Source: Candidatus Poseidoniales archaeon | GTDB taxonomy: Archaea > Thermoplasmatota > Poseidoniia > Poseidoniales > Poseidoniaceae | Length of the DNA: 37,234 bases | Assembly (NCBI GenBank): GCA_003602635.1 | Contig: QQSJ01000054.1 | Span: 1 to 37,234 of the forward strand | Reading direction: 5' to 3' | Shown: piece by piece, positions 30,193-37,234 of the stretch | Position numbering within the stretch: the first letter of the stretch is position 1 | How the letters are laid out: every line of letters starts with the position of its first letter | Translations under genes and position numbers: made by a program | Notes under the pieces: model-generated | The model's input: the letters and a program-made list of their open reading frames with translations, nothing else | Databases searched by the model: none | Told to the model about the DNA's origin: nothing

Positions 30193-31833
30193 TCAGTGAC
30201 GGAACAAACGACGGCCGGTGAACACCATCGCGACGCCCAAAGCATCGGCAGCGGCGATCACTTCCTTGTCGCGAATGGAGCCCCCGGGTTGCACGATGAG
30301 GCGAGCGCCGGCTGCAGCCGCCTGCTCAACACCATCGGGGAAGGGGAAGAAGGCATCAGAGGCCAACACGCAATCTTTCGCACGGTCTCCTGCGCGCCGT
30401 CCTGCGATCCGTACGGCTTCAACGCGGCTGGTTTGCCCTGGTCCAATGCCAACGGTCGCCAAGCCTTGCACCATGACGATGGCGTTGGATTTCACCTGTT
30501 CACACACCCTCGCAGCAAAGCGCATCGACGCAGCATCCGTTGCGTCCATCTGACGCGAGGTGACCGTGGAGAGGTCCTTGACGTCGAGGCGTGGGGGCTC
30601 TTCGGTTTGCATCAACCAGCCGCCCTCGATGGGCTTGCGCACAAGGCGTCGTTCCAAGGGCGCAAGACGGTCGCCCGGTGAAGCCAAGGTCAGCAGACGC
30701 CTGTTGGATTTGCTGCGCAGAAGGTCACGTGCATCGTCGTCGTATGCAGGAGCCATCACGACTTCGACAAACAAGCCACCGATGGCTTCCGCCGTCGCCA
30801 AGGTGACGGGAGTGTTGAAGGCAATGATGGACCCAAACGCCGATTCGGAATCTGACGCCAAGGCCTGACGGAAGGCTTCCTCTTGCGTCGCGCCCAAGGC
30901 GGCTCCACAGGGGTTGGCGTGCTTGACGATGACGCAGGCATGCGGGGCCTCAGGCCACTCGTCCGTGGAAAGCGAACGGCAGAGACGCAGGCAGGCATCG
31001 GCGTCCGCGTAATTGTTGTACGACATCGCTTTGCCGCCCTGAACGTCTGCCCCGACAAGGGTCGAAGCATCTCCTTCTGACGCAGGATCGATGAACAGCG
31101 CCGCAGCCTGATGGGCGTTCTCTCCGTATCGGAGCATCTCGTGTTGGGTTGCTGCCACGCGGATAACGGAGGGGAAGCGTGCGGCCTGTTCTTCCACCGC
31201 TTCGACGGACTCAGGTGCACCGGTCCACCGCTGATGCAAGGTGGTGGCGATGGCCGTGTCGTACCCTGAGGTCTGTTCGAAGGCCTCCAACGCCAGGGCT
31301 TGCCGGAGGTCCATGCCGACCACTTCAGGTCGGCCGGCATCCTCGAGCGAGGCGAGAACTTCCGCATAGCGCTCTGGACGGACGACAATGAGCACGTTTC
31401 GATGGTTTTTGGCCGATGCACGCACGAGGGTTGGGCCGCCGATGTCGATCATCTCGAGCAGTTCGGTGTCCTCGAGGGGTGGGTTCTTGGCGGCGGCTTC
31501 TGCAAAGGGATAGAGGTTGACCGCCACGACTTGGATGGGTGGGTATCCGAGTTCACGAAGATGGGTGGCGTCGTCTTCGCGTTCAAGGCGAGCGAGCAAG
31601 GGGCCGTGGATGGCAGGATGGAGGGATTTGACCCGGCCGTCGAAAATCTCGGGGTGGCCGGTGGCCTCGGACACGTCGAGCACCGTCAGCCCTGCTTCGC
31701 GAAGCACACGCGCGGTGCCGCCGGTGGAGAGCAATTCGAAGCCGAGGTCGGCAAGACCCTGGCCAAAAGGAACGATGTCGCGCTTGTCCCAAACGCTGAG
31801 CAGGGCGCGTGGACGGACGGGCTCCTGTTCCAT
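30193..31833 (-). CDS. purH: Bifunctional AICAR transformylase / IMP cyclohydrolase
   Basis: Catalyses the last two steps of IMP synthesis. The N-terminal MGS-like cyclohydrolase domain shows ALLSVWDKRDIVPFGQGLAD, LLSTGGTARVLREAGL and EIFDGRVKSLHPAIHGPLLA. The transformylase domain carries SYNNYADADACLRLC, the catalytic Lys-His in CVIVKHANPCGAAL, FGSIIAFN, KSNAIVMVQGLATVGIGPGQ and the C-terminal ASDAFFPFPDGVEQAAAAG to GGSIRDKEVI. At 546 aa it is full length. ATG 31833 is preferred, with 31857 possible. Many archaea use separate PurP and PurO instead, so the fused bacterial-type enzyme suggests transfer. Confidence 0.96.
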   Translation of the reverse strand: MEQEPVRPRALLSVWDKRDIVPFGQGLADLGFELLSTGGTARVLREAGLTVLDVSEATGHPEIFDGRVKSLHPAIHGPLLARLEREDDATHLRELGYPPIQVVAVNLYPFAEAAAKNPPLEDTELLEMIDIGGPTLVRASAKNHRNVLIVVRPERYAEVLASLEDAGRPEVVGMDLRQALALEAFEQTSGYDTAIATTLHQRWTGAPESVEAVEEQAARFPSVIRVAATQHEMLRYGENAHQAAALFIDPASEGDASTLVGADVQGGKAMSYNNYADADACLRLCRSLSTDEWPEAPHACVIVKHANPCGAALGATQEEAFRQALASDSESAFGSIIAFNTPVTLATAEAIGGLFVEVVMAPAYDDDARDLLRSKSNRRLLTLASPGDRLAPLERRLVRKPIEGGWLMQTEEPPRLDVKDLSTVTSRQMDATDAASMRFAARVCEQVKSNAIVMVQGLATVGIGPGQTSRVEAVRIAGRRAGDRAKDCVLASDAFFPFPDGVEQAAAAGARLIVQPGGSIRDKEVIAAADALGVAMVFTGRRLFRH

Positions 31834-31882
31834 GACGCGACCCGTTTTAGCAAGCATCGGTGGACCCGTTATGAACGTGGCG

Positions 31883-33499
31883 TCAGTCGCCCCGGGCCGA
31901 AATCACCTGGTCGATTCGAAGCAAGCCGCACACGGCTTCCGTGGCGACTTCGATGGCGTGTTCCAACGTCTCCGCGTTCGCCCATGCCGCGTCAATGGGG
32001 CCGTTGGCTCCCGCGGCCGTGACGCCGTTGTCGCTGCTTCCGGCTCGGTGCGCAGCCCGTAGGTCGAGAAGCACGTCGAGCCGGTTCCCGCCCGCGTTCT
32101 CGATGAGCGATCCTGGAACGGCTTCGAGGGCGCGAGCGTAGGCCTCCATCGCCAACCTGCGTCGGCCTGTGGCTGCTTCTGCTGATGCTCGAACCGCCGA
32201 TGCTGCGGCAATGTGGAGGCTTCCCCCACCGAGCAGCAGGCGACCAGAGCTCATGGCCCCAATGACCGAACGCAACGCATCGAAAAGGCCGCGGATGACC
32301 TCCTCGGTCGCGGTACCGGCGCTTCCCGCCACATCAATGCAGGCCAGCCTGCTGTTCGCGTGTTCGAAGATCAGGCGCTCTCGCCGCCCTTCGTCCCCTT
32401 CGAGCGTCTCGACGGAAAAGCGATCCAAACGGCCCAAGGCTTCGGGGGTGAGGTCGTCAAGATGCTCGCACAACGTGGCCCCGGTGACTTTTGCAAGGTC
32501 CTCTGCACCGTCGCGTTCGAGGTCCGCGAGCACGACGCAACCTGCGTCCACGAGACGATGCAACACACGGGTTTCGACCTCCTTGGCGCAGATCACCAAA
32601 CGTGCCCCAGAAGCAAGCACGGCCTCCGCGTGGGCGTCGAGAAGGGCGTCTTCTGCGGCCATGAAAGATTCGAGTTGATCGACGTCGTTGACTTCAATCT
32701 CCGTCTCTCTGACACCTTTTTGCAGCGCCAACGGTCGCGTCAAGACGGCGACTTTGACGTCTTCCAATCGGCGAGCCTGACGGTCGAGGGAAAGGCGCTG
32801 GTCAAGGATCAACCCTGAGATGAGGCGGCTCTGGCCCAGGTCGCCTGCACCGCGCTTGGCCATTCGGATGCGCTCGTACGACAAGGGGTCGCCGTCGGCG
32901 GTTCGTTGGACGAGCATGGCGGCGTCCACCACCAGAGAGGCAAGGGCTGCACCACCGGCTTCAGCGCTCGTGCCCGTCATCGCGGTGAGGGCCACGTCGG
33001 CCCAACGGGACGTGTCGGCATCCGCTGCATCCACGCTTCGTGCTTCGGCGGTGGAGAGGGTGATGCCTGCGGCTTCGCGGTACCCTTCCACAAGCGTGAG
33101 AGGGTGAAGGCTACGTTCCAGCAGGCGACCGCCTTCCCGCATCAGCTCTGCTGCGAAAATCAGGCAGCCGGTGACACCGTCGCCGCAAGCGTTCTCCTGC
33201 GTTTCGGCCATGGACACGAAGGTCTTGGCAGCGGGGTGCTTGACCATCAGGTCGGCCACGATACGGGCACCGTCGTTGGTGACCGCGGTTTCCCCGTTGG
33301 ATTTGTACAACATCTTGTCCAGCCCGTTGGGCCCAAAGGTGCCTCGAATCAGGTCACCAAAAGCCACTGCTGCCCGGACAAGTTTCTGCGTCACGGCCAC
33401 GCCACTGGTGACGTTGGTCGTCGGACGAACGATGACGACGGGGGCGCGGCCACCGCTTTCCTCTCCGTCCATCGCGCGCCGGTCTGAGCACGCCCTCAT
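31883..33499 (-). CDS. Divergent group II chaperonin (thermosome-like, 538 aa)
   Basis: The whole thermosome/CCT layout is present but altered. Equatorial motifs: TFGPNGLDKML (usual LGPKGMDKML), VTNDGARIV (74-82) and GDGVTG (106-111, usual GDGTTT). The apical domain keeps the built-in lid helix region (QLESFMAAEDALLDAHAEAV, LVICAKEVETRVLHRLVDAG) and DLTPEALGRLDR. The hydrolysis helix reads TATEEVIRGLFDALRSVIGA with its Asp kept, but LRGGT becomes AGSAGT, and GGGSLHIA stands for GGGAxEIE. RIDQVISARGD near the end fits the usual RIDDVI. So ATP binding looks likely and cycling may be changed. ATG 33499 is used; 33472 is an alternative. It follows the Pcc1-like gene in the same direction. Confidence 0.87.
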   Translation of the reverse strand: MRACSDRRAMDGEESGGRAPVVIVRPTTNVTSGVAVTQKLVRAAVAFGDLIRGTFGPNGLDKMLYKSNGETAVTNDGARIVADLMVKHPAAKTFVSMAETQENACGDGVTGCLIFAAELMREGGRLLERSLHPLTLVEGYREAAGITLSTAEARSVDAADADTSRWADVALTAMTGTSAEAGGAALASLVVDAAMLVQRTADGDPLSYERIRMAKRGAGDLGQSRLISGLILDQRLSLDRQARRLEDVKVAVLTRPLALQKGVRETEIEVNDVDQLESFMAAEDALLDAHAEAVLASGARLVICAKEVETRVLHRLVDAGCVVLADLERDGAEDLAKVTGATLCEHLDDLTPEALGRLDRFSVETLEGDEGRRERLIFEHANSRLACIDVAGSAGTATEEVIRGLFDALRSVIGAMSSGRLLLGGGSLHIAAASAVRASAEAATGRRRLAMEAYARALEAVPGSLIENAGGNRLDVLLDLRAAHRAGSSDNGVTAAGANGPIDAAWANAETLEHAIEVATEAVCGLLRIDQVISARGD

Positions 33500-33516
33500 G
33501 AATCCTGCCTCGGGCC

Positions 33517-33756
33517 TCAACCTGCGGATTCAGCCTCGTTGAGGGCCGCAAGGGTGGCGTCAAGCACCGCTTGGAGGTCCCGAAGCGAGGGGGCAACAAC
33601 GTGCACCACCAAGGCTTCGCCGTCAACGCTCGCGTTGACGCCGTCCATGCCGTCGACGGCCGTCTGCAACGCTGCTCGACCCTCCAAGCGGAGGTCGATG
33701 GACACCGGCTCCATGCGCGGACGTGGCGCCCCTTGCTCATCACCATGACGGCTCAT
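33517..33756 (-). CDS. Probable KEOPS subunit Pcc1 (79 aa)
   Basis: A small alpha-beta protein: a basic start, strand (EPVSIDLRLEGRAALQTAVD), strand pair (VNASVDGEALVVHVVAPSLR) and a C-terminal helix (DLQAVLDATLAALNEAESAG). This order and size fit Pcc1, the dimerising KEOPS subunit needed for t6A modification of tRNA, where the last helix ends with a conserved leucine-rich pattern. Without alignment the call is moderate. ATG 33756 is chosen; the open frame further up overlaps hflX on the other strand. The divergent hflX starts 37 nt away, and the group II chaperonin begins just after its stop. Confidence 0.55.
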   Translation of the reverse strand: MSRHGDEQGAPRPRMEPVSIDLRLEGRAALQTAVDGMDGVNASVDGEALVVHVVAPSLRDLQAVLDATLAALNEAESAG

Positions 33757-33793
33757 CCATCGGGCTGATAGCCCAGACGCCGAGTCCGCTCTG

Positions 33794-35164
33794 ATGACCC
33801 AACGTGACGTGTTGGCCGGGGCTGGCGGCGTTCTGCTGGGCGCCGCGCGCACGGATCACGCTGGGCGACGTGCCGTGCTGTTGGTGCGCGGCGATGAGGA
33901 CACCTCTGAATTCGTCGACCTGGCTGCAACCATGGGCATCGTCATCGTCGAAGTCGTCAAACAACGCGGGCGTGAAGATCCGCGGACCTACCTCGGACGC
34001 GGTCGTTTGGACGAGGTCGCCGACCTGTTGCGGAGCGCTCCGTCCGGTCACGCGTGGAAGGGCGTGGACTTGGTCCTCTTCCACGCCAATGCCACGCCTC
34101 GCCAACTGGTGGCCATGTCCACCGTGCTCGACGTGGAAGTCTGGGACCGCGTTCGTTTGCTGCTCGCGTTGTTTACGGCGCATGCGGCTTCCGTCGAAGC
34201 CCGAACGCAGGTCCGCATCGCGCGTCTGCGCTCGGACCGCACTGTGTTGCGTGAAGTGATCTCACAAGAAACGACGGGCGAACGCGCGGGGTACGGTGGT
34301 GCTGGCGCCACGGGAGCGACCGAGGTCTTGGTGGCCCTTGGGCGAGAAATCGAAGGTTTGCGCCGTCGTTTGCAGCGCCATGCTCGGGCCCAGTCCGAAC
34401 GACGAAGGCAACGGACGCGGAGCGGGGCGCGCACCGTCGGCTTGGCAGGATACACCAACGCCGGCAAATCCAGCCTGTTTCGCGCCTTGTCTGGAAAATC
34501 TGTCTTGGTCGAAGACCGCTTGTTTTCGACGCTGGAAACCACCGTCGGTCGAATGGAAGCGAGCCCACGCGTCCTGCTGGCGGACACCATCGGATTCATC
34601 GACGCCTTGCCCAGCGAAACCCTCGAGGCGTTTCGCGCCACCTTGGCCGAGGCGTTGGAGTGCGATTTGCTCTTGCTCATGGCCGACGCGAGCGATGACG
34701 ACAACGAGTTGCTTCGACGTCTGAGCACGTCCATCCGCGAGGTGCAGGACCGGCTCGAAGACGAGGACGTGGACGTGATGGTCGTCATGACGAAGGTGGA
34801 TTTGATCGACGGTGACCAGCGAGCGCTTGTGACGGACCTCGTGGCCGAGGTCGGTCTGCATGACCTGCATTTCGTCTCGTCCCACACCGGCGAGGGCATG
34901 ACCGCGTTGCGTGATGCGATTTTGACGCGCCTGCACGGGCCGGCCCGTGTGGTGCGCATTGGGCCTCCGGCCGACGGAGGACGCCCCATCGCGGCCTTGG
35001 AAGACGCTGTGCGGAAGGCTGGCCTTGTGCTTGAGCGTCGTGACGTCGGCGAGGCCGTCGACCTGTTGTTGTGGTGCGACGGCGCAGACCTTGAGCGTCT
35101 GATGGCCCATGAGCCGAACCGCTTGACGGTGATTGGTGAGGGCGTGGACGCTTTCAGGTCATGA
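33794..35164 (+). CDS. hflX: GTPase HflX
   Basis: A ribosome-associated GTPase that splits or rescues ribosomes, notably in heat-stressed bacteria. The N-terminal HflX domain has DPRTYLGRGRLDEVADLL and VDLVLFHANATPRQL, then a long helix pair with the family motif ARTQVRIARL and ERAGYGGAGATG (short glycine-rich loop). The G domain follows: G1 GYTNAGKSSL at about 219, FSTLETTVG (G2), LADTIGFIDALP (G3), VVMTKVDLID (G4) and FVSSHTGEGM (G5). At 456 aa it is a full-length member with a C-terminal extension. It overlaps the convergent membrane-protein gene by 11 nt and is divergent from the Pcc1-like gene. Confidence 0.95.
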   Translation: MTQRDVLAGAGGVLLGAARTDHAGRRAVLLVRGDEDTSEFVDLAATMGIVIVEVVKQRGREDPRTYLGRGRLDEVADLLRSAPSGHAWKGVDLVLFHANATPRQLVAMSTVLDVEVWDRVRLLLALFTAHAASVEARTQVRIARLRSDRTVLREVISQETTGERAGYGGAGATGATEVLVALGREIEGLRRRLQRHARAQSERRRQRTRSGARTVGLAGYTNAGKSSLFRALSGKSVLVEDRLFSTLETTVGRMEASPRVLLADTIGFIDALPSETLEAFRATLAEALECDLLLLMADASDDDNELLRRLSTSIREVQDRLEDEDVDVMVVMTKVDLIDGDQRALVTDLVAEVGLHDLHFVSSHTGEGMTALRDAILTRLHGPARVVRIGPPADGGRPIAALEDAVRKAGLVLERRDVGEAVDLLLWCDGADLERLMAHEPNRLTVIGEGVDAFRS

Positions 35165-36044
35165 CCGGCACGAGCCTTCGGGGCACGAGGAAGGTCAGGA
35201 TGATGGCCGTCAATCCAAGGATGCAAGCGCTGTAGAAGTGCCCCATGGTGAAGATGGACAAGACGGCGCCAACGCGAAGCAACGGCAGCGAACCAAGTTT
35301 GAGCGACATCACGCCAAAGCCGCCGCTGATGAGCGCGAGCCCCATGAAGCCGAAGCCGATGACCACGTACAGCCCCGCTGCAGCTGGATCCATCATCGGG
35401 TGTTCCATCTGTTGTGCTGAATTGTCGATGGTGCGGAGTTCACAGGAATCGGCGCCGTTGTTGCACGGTGCTGCCGCAAATTGAGCGGCTGAAGGGAAAT
35501 CGAACCTCAACGTGGTAAACCCGTACGGCTCGAACAAGGCCGGAGGGGAAAGCAAGACCCGGTTGGACAGCACGTCCGTGTGGTTGTCCCGGTCGAACAT
35601 CAGATCCACACGGACCAAACCAGGGGTGAGGTTCTCCAGAAGATACTCGCCCTGAGCATCGGTTTGAGCCTCTGCGAAGACCCATTGGTTGCCTGATTCC
35701 CACTGCACGTAGACGGTGACGTTCTCGAGGCCTTGGCCTTGTTCGTCCATCACGCTGCCCCGGAAAATGGCCGTGTCCTCAGGCGCAGCACGCGACATGG
35801 CGTAGACAAATTCGTCTGGACGCACCACGCCTTGCTCAGGTGAAGCGAAGTCCAGCCCGTTGACGAAGCCGAGCATGGAGACCACGATGACCAGCACGGC
35901 GATGGATCGGGCCATGGGGTGCAGGCCCTTCGCCTCGGTGAGCATCACGGCGTCGCTGCTGGCAAAGGTCAGGCCGGTGGCGATTTCCGCCGCCAGCCAA
36001 TCCTCGTCGTCTTCTTCGGACGTCTGCGGGGCCTCCTCATCCAC
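35154..36044 (-). CDS. Membrane protein with carboxypeptidase-regulatory-like domain (296 aa)
   Basis: An acidic cytoplasmic N-terminus (DEEAPQTSEEDDEDWLAAEI) precedes a transmembrane span (about residues 47-62, VLVIVVSMLGFVNG). The extracellular part has a beta-sandwich of the carboxypeptidase regulatory or CNA-B type: FRGSVMDEQGQGLENVTVYV, FAEAQTDAQGEYLLENLTPG, VRVDLMF. Then come a cysteine pair (PCNNGADSCE) and two or three C-terminal spans (GLYVVIGFGFMGLALISGGF, SACILGLTAIILTFLV). Function unknown; perhaps an envelope sensor or anchor. The GTG at 36044 (VDEEAP) is used; the frame is open to a GTG at 36134, closer to the groES promoter. Confidence 0.65.
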   Translation of the reverse strand: MDEEAPQTSEEDDEDWLAAEIATGLTFASSDAVMLTEAKGLHPMARSIAVLVIVVSMLGFVNGLDFASPEQGVVRPDEFVYAMSRAAPEDTAIFRGSVMDEQGQGLENVTVYVQWESGNQWVFAEAQTDAQGEYLLENLTPGLVRVDLMFDRDNHTDVLSNRVLLSPPALFEPYGFTTLRFDFPSAAQFAAAPCNNGADSCELRTIDNSAQQMEHPMMDPAAAGLYVVIGFGFMGLALISGGFGVMSLKLGSLPLLRVGAVLSIFTMGHFYSACILGLTAIILTFLVPRRLVPVMT

Positions 36045-36148
36045 GCTGCGGCGTGGTGCCCGTCCGGATTGAACCTGCCGACGGTGGCAAGGCTGCGTGG
36101 GCCGCCGCCGCGATTCGTGGCATTGAAATACCACCCCGATTACGCAAC

Positions 36149-36154
36149 CATAAG
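36149..36154 (+). promoter_or_regulatory. TATA-like box of groES-groEL
   Basis: ACCATAAGTT is centred about 32 bp before the groES ATG. It would start transcription a few bases before the ATG, or the true start lies slightly upstream. Its right edge overlaps the palindrome at 36152-36169. Confidence 0.4.
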
Positions 36155-36169
36155 TTCACTAGTGAACTT
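36152..36169. promoter_or_regulatory. Perfect 18-bp palindrome at the groES promoter (putative operator)
   Basis: AAGTTCACTAGTGAACTT is a perfect inverted repeat with no spacer. It lies directly after the TATA-like CATAAG and before the SD and ATG of groES, where a bound repressor would block the transcription start. No copy was noticed elsewhere in the window. It does not match the bacterial CIRCE sequence. A dimeric heat-shock regulator is a reasonable ligand, but none is identified. Confidence 0.6.
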
Positions 36170-36173
36170 GGAG
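36170..36173 (+). promoter_or_regulatory. Shine-Dalgarno site of groES
   Basis: GGAG lies nine bases before the ATG at 36183 and directly after the palindrome. A repressor on the palindrome would therefore sit beside the translation start as well. Confidence 0.5.
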
Positions 36174-36182
36174 TTGAACACC

Positions 36183-36452
36183 ATGAGCGTAGGCATTGAA
36201 CCGTTGGCAGCGATGGTCCTTCTCGAGATCGAGAAGGCCCCCGAAACGACCGCAGGAGGGCTTTTGCTCCCCGAAGAAGCACGCGACGCGATGAACGTCG
36301 GTCGTGTGTTGGCCGTTGGCCCTGACGCGGAGCACGTCGCTGAAGGTGACCGCGTCATTTACCGAAACTACTCAGGAACCACCATCGAATGGCTCGGCAT
36401 CGAATACCTCCTCATCAAGGAGGAAGACCTCCAAGCGAAGGTGACGAACTGA
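36183..36452 (+). CDS. groES: Co-chaperonin GroES (89 aa)
   Basis: The heptameric lid of the group I chaperonin. The sequence has the family order: IEPLAAMVLLEIEKAPETTA (N-terminal strand), a mobile loop shortened to GGLLLPEEARDAMNVGRVLA, GPDAEHVAEGDRVIYRNYSG, and EYLLIKEEDLQAKV at the end. At 89 aa it is slightly short, and the mobile loop differs from the bacterial GGI/V motif, although GGLLLP keeps the hydrophobic triad. The GroEL gene follows after 9 nt. Group I chaperonins are bacterial in origin and present in a minority of archaea. Confidence 0.93.
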   Translation: MSVGIEPLAAMVLLEIEKAPETTAGGLLLPEEARDAMNVGRVLAVGPDAEHVAEGDRVIYRNYSGTTIEWLGIEYLLIKEEDLQAKVTN

Positions 36453-36457
36453 GGTGA
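36451..36457 (+). promoter_or_regulatory. Shine-Dalgarno site of groEL fused to the groES stop
   Basis: TGAGGTGA combines the groES stop (TGA) with the SD GAGGTGA, four bases before the groEL ATG at 36462. This would couple the stoichiometry of the two chaperonin subunits. Confidence 0.6.
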
Positions 36458-36461
36458 GATC

Positions 36462-37234
36462 ATGGCGAAGCAAATTGTGTACGGAGACGAAGCGCGAAAC
36501 AAGTTGGTCGAAGGCATCGACGCGGTGGCGAACGCGGTCAAGGTGACCCTTGGTCCAGCCGCCCGCACCGTGGTGCTGGAGAAATCCTGGGGCAGCCCGA
36601 CGATCATCAACGACGGCGTGACCATCGCCAAGGACATCGAACTCGAAGACGCTTTTGCGAACATGGGCGCCAAGCTCATCCAAGAAGTGGCCTCGAAGAC
36701 CCAAGACAACGCCGGTGACGGTACGTCCACGGCCTCCGTGATGACCCAAGCCCTCGTGCACCAAGGCATGCGCAACGTGACCGCAGGCGCCAGCCCCGTG
36801 GCCCTCAAGTCCGGCTTCGATGCGGCCATCACGGCCGTGGTGGAGCACCTCAAGGGCAGCGCCATCGAAGTGGACAGCGGCGACATGATCCGTCAAGTCG
36901 CGACCATCGCGGCCAACAACGACCCCGAGATCGGGGCGCTCATCGCCGAGGCCTTCGACAAGGTCGGACGCGAAGGCGTCATCACCGTCGAGGACTCGAA
37001 GTCCATGGAAACCGAACTCGAAGTCGTCGACGGCATGGAGTTCGACAAGGGCTACGTGTCCCCCTACATGGTGACCGACCAAGAGCGCCGCGAAGCGGTG
37101 CTCGAAGCGCCGCTCGTCCTGATGACCGACCAGAGCATCAACAGCACGCAGGAGCTCATTCCCGTGCTCGAGTACGCCATGCAACAGAAGCGCCCGCTGC
37201 TCATCGTCGCCAAGGACGTCGAGGGCCAAGCCCT
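36462..37234 (+). CDS. groEL: Chaperonin GroEL, 5' part (runs off window)
   Basis: The first 257 residues of the group I chaperonin are present. [20 protein letters not shown] opens the equatorial domain, followed by [73 protein letters not shown] (ATP motif GDGTST, close to the canonical GDGTTT) and [40 protein letters not shown] and [10 protein letters not shown] then lead into the apical domain. The gene continues beyond the last base. It overlaps no other gene and shares the groES promoter. Confidence 0.96.
   Translation, partial: MAKQIVYGDEARNKLVEGIDAVANAVKVTLGPAARTVVLEKSWGSPTIINDGVTIAKDIELEDAFANMGAKLIQEVASKTQDNAGDGTSTASVMTQALVHQGMRNVTAGASPVALKSGFDAAITAVVEHLKGSAIEVDSGDMIRQVATIAANNDPEIGALIAEAFDKVGREGVITVEDSKSMETELEVVDGMEFDKGYVSPYMVTDQERREAVLEAPLVLMTDQSINSTQELIPVLEYAMQQKRPLLIVAKDVEGQA

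Noticed and set aside
34048-35226. 392-aa minus-strand open frame opposite hflX
   Set aside because: Low-complexity Ser/Arg/Thr-rich translation and full overlap with the HflX GTPase domain.
36372-37229. 285-aa minus-strand frame
   Set aside because: Antisense to groES-groEL.
1-37234. Insertion sequences, integrases or a prophage
   Set aside because: No transposase, integrase, phage or toxin-antitoxin gene was recognised, and no terminal repeats or tRNA attachment site were seen.

Overview
The window reads as a gene-dense, GC-rich archaeal chromosome segment. Archaeal markers are a DnaG-type primase (412 aa), an archaeal 4-phosphopantoate--beta-alanine ligase, a group II (thermosome-like) chaperonin, a probable KEOPS Pcc1 subunit, an Lrp/AsnC regulator with an apparently leaderless TATA promoter, and a secreted cupredoxin ending in a PGF-CTERM-like tail. 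These sit beside families typical of bacteria (GroES/GroEL, fused PurH, PurN, DUF2237, DUF454, DUF6356, SMR efflux pump, ArsC-like reductase) and a large thrombospondin-type-3 repeat surface protein. That mix, with very tight packing, suggests a marine planktonic Thermoplasmatota such as Marine Group II (Poseidoniia). This placement is inference from gene content; no rRNA or tRNA gene was recognised in the window.

Layout. 1-1151 (minus): 5' part of a THEP1-like NTPase and two tandem double-TerB-like genes. 1282-1650 (plus): DUF2237. 4786-1651 (minus): a five-gene operon of a probable winged-helix protein, two small membrane proteins, a sugar-1-phosphate nucleotidylyltransferase and a C-terminally short UDP-sugar dehydrogenase. 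4909-6090 (plus): isopropylmalate/isocitrate dehydrogenase family. 7800-6096 (minus): nadC and the coenzyme A gene. 7881-11745 (plus): FAD oxidoreductase, exonuclease III, a membrane protein, a lipoprotein, ArsC-like and SMR genes. 11813-15121 (plus): the giant repeat protein. 18073-15126 (minus): enolase, cupredoxin and PQQ-type sugar dehydrogenase. 18126-19116: a hypothetical and an Lrp regulator, divergent. 22615-19117 (minus): membrane-anchored TPR protein, thioredoxin-like protein, aquaporin-family channel. 22773-25409 (plus): an 878-aa helical-repeat protein. 26654-25416 (minus): dnaG. 26840-28768 (plus): TerB-like, two unknowns, MobA-like. 29371-28730 (minus): purN. 29453-29956 (plus): DUF454. 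31833-29957 (minus): purH and a DUF6356-like gene. 33756-31883 (minus): Pcc1-like and divergent group II chaperonin. 33794-35164 (plus): hflX. 36044-35154 (minus): a membrane protein with a carboxypeptidase-regulatory-like domain. 36183-37234 (plus): groES and the start of groEL, under a promoter carrying a perfect 18-bp palindrome.

How the genes may work together. The right end (group II chaperonin, Pcc1, HflX, GroES/EL) looks like a translation and proteostasis neighbourhood. Enolase, cupredoxin and sugar dehydrogenase could link secreted sugar oxidation to a copper carrier. The nucleotidylyltransferase and dehydrogenase would make an activated sugar acid. Convergent genes repeatedly end back to back or overlap, and several genes have a TATA-like box about 26 bp before the start codon, consistent with leaderless transcripts. 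No intergenic gap exceeds 300 bases; the longest are the regulatory gaps before dnaG (about 185 nt), before the 878-aa protein (157 nt) and before groES (about 138 nt).
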